From NCBI GenBank assembly GCA_965237635.1, contig CBDEFX010000002.1, positions 2,170,001-2,234,000 on the forward strand: a stretch of 64,000 bases of DNA. The letters are read 5' to 3'. The translations under genes and the position numbers were made by a program. Below, in pieces: positions 63,291 to 64,000 of this stretch; position 1 is the first letter of the stretch; each line of letters begins with the position of its first letter. This stretch comes from CBDEFX01 sp965237635 (lineage in GTDB: Bacteria; Chloroflexota; Dehalococcoidia; Lucifugimonadales; CAUZJF01). The notes beneath the pieces are model-generated. The model did not search any database, was not told the DNA's origin, and saw only the letters and a program-made list of their open reading frames with translations.

Positions 63291-64000
63291 TTACGCTGGC
63301 TCCTCTCCCAGGTTGCCTTCATCGCTCTGATCGGATAGAGGTGACCTGAACACCCTGAGAGTCAACCCCTCGGCCTCGAGCACCATCACCTCCTCACCTT
63401 CGCCTATCGTCTGTCCGGCATCGGAAACGGCGCTCCAGTCCTCGCCACCAACGTGGACCATGCCTTGAGGCGCCAGTCCGCTGGTGACGATAGCAATCTG
63501 ACCAACAAGCGATTCCTGGGTGGTCGCCCCCTTTGCGCCGGCTCTTCGAGCGGCGACAAGGTCCCGGACCAGAAATAATAACACCGCCAACATAGCGGTA
63601 GCGACCCCCAGTATCAGCCAGATGTTAACCTTGAAGCTTGGCGTCTCGATCGGTGGAGGCGTGAACCCGCCGAAAAGCAGGAAAGCCCCCAACACAAAGC
63701 TGATTACACCCGCGATCCCAAAGACACCTATCCCCGGCGCCTGGATCTCGATGAACAGGAGCACCATCGCCAAGGCTAGAAGGCCCACTCCCGCCAGGTT
63801 GACCGGCAAGTTCCCCAGGGCCACGAACGCGAGTGCCAGTGCTATGACCCCCGCAATCCCCGGCACCAGCGTTCCAGGCACCAGGAACTCGACGAATATG
63901 CCGAGTGCTCCCAGCGTTAGCAGCACGAATGCGACGTTCGGGTCGGCGAGAAAGCCCAGGAATCGCTCGACCGGCGTCTGTGATATCTGACGTATCTCGA
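63291..64000 (-). CDS. NfeD-family membrane protein, partial (continues past the right edge)
   Basis: The frame stays open to base 64000 (EIRQISQTPVERFLGFLADP before AFVLLTLGALGIFVEFLVPG), so the start is outside. Four or more membrane helices (residues ~20-130 of the visible part) are followed by a C-terminal OB-fold domain (SLVGQIAIVTSGLAPQGMVH, VLEAEGLTLRVFRS). Upstream sequence typical of long NfeD proteins carries a ClpP-like protease domain; here it lies beyond the window. NfeD proteins work with stomatin-type SPFH proteins, as the gene order here suggests. Confidence 0.9.
   Translation of the reverse strand, partial: EIRQISQTPVERFLGFLADPNVAFVLLTLGALGIFVEFLVPGTLVPGIAGVIALALAFVALGNLPVNLAGVGLLALAMVLLFIEIQAPGIGVFGIAGVISFVLGAFLLFGGFTPPPIETPSFKVNIWLILGVATAMLAVLLFLVRDLVAARRAGAKGATTQESLVGQIAIVTSGLAPQGMVHVGGEDWSAVSDAGQTIGEGEEVMVLEAEGLTLRVFRSPLSDQSDEGNLGEEPA

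Overview
This window looks like a chromosomal stretch from a free-living bacterium, most plausibly a member of the Chloroflexota (Dehalococcoidia/SAR202-like). That is an inference from the housekeeping gene mix, the GC-rich codon use and the many short intergenic palindromes, not from a marker phylogeny. It is split between a decaying left part full of mobile DNA (about 1-25 kb, plus a second IS1380 copy at 33.9-35.7 kb) and a well-kept housekeeping part (about 26-64 kb).

Left part. An IS110 transposase start runs off the left edge. Next come fused fragments of IS1182-type and IS66 transposases, then a phage terminase large-subunit pseudogene. The terminase carries an IS256 element (2506-5865) that is itself interrupted by an intact IS1182-type element (2963-4943); both insertions have exact 8-bp target duplications, so the order of events can be read. 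An intact IS3 element (6851-8163) separates two truncated, unrelated genes (a VOC protein and a PAS sensor). After a TasA-like secreted protein and a HigBA toxin-antitoxin pair comes a leader with an attenuator-like terminator. It precedes three tandem pairs of half-size ABC exporters (11964-22772). Only the middle pair is intact; pairs 1 and 3 carry frameshifts and nonsense codons. IS1380 copy 1 sits in the tail of the last gene.

Middle part. Between the two IS1380 copies lie a frameshifted Kelch lipoprotein, an SRPBCC protein, an SDR, a TIM-barrel epimerase, a polysaccharide deacetylase, a NYN-LOTUS ribonuclease-like protein, an aldo/keto reductase, thioredoxin, cysteine desulfurase and a small coiled-coil/winged-helix locus. 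The IS1380 copies have different target duplications, so this is not a composite transposon that moved as one.

Right part. Housekeeping genes follow: larC-radA (coupled through what looks like a CTG start), clpC, rpsA, a lone 5S rRNA, tRNA-His and tRNA-Arg, an FHA protein, msrA, a GH127 glycosidase, glnS, a PPC-domain protein, rsfS, ndk-tsaB-tsaE, a metallophosphoesterase, xerD, uvrC and a stomatin/NfeD pair running off the right edge.

Two kinds of small repeats run through the intergenic spaces: 127-160 bp elements with CTTTGCAC ends flanked by 11-13 bp direct repeats, and a 17-19 bp palindrome centred on GATGCGGCATC. A separate 159-bp MITE with IS1182-like ends has inserted directly upstream of a start codon at 56.9 kb, replacing the native ribosome binding site with one from its own terminal repeat.
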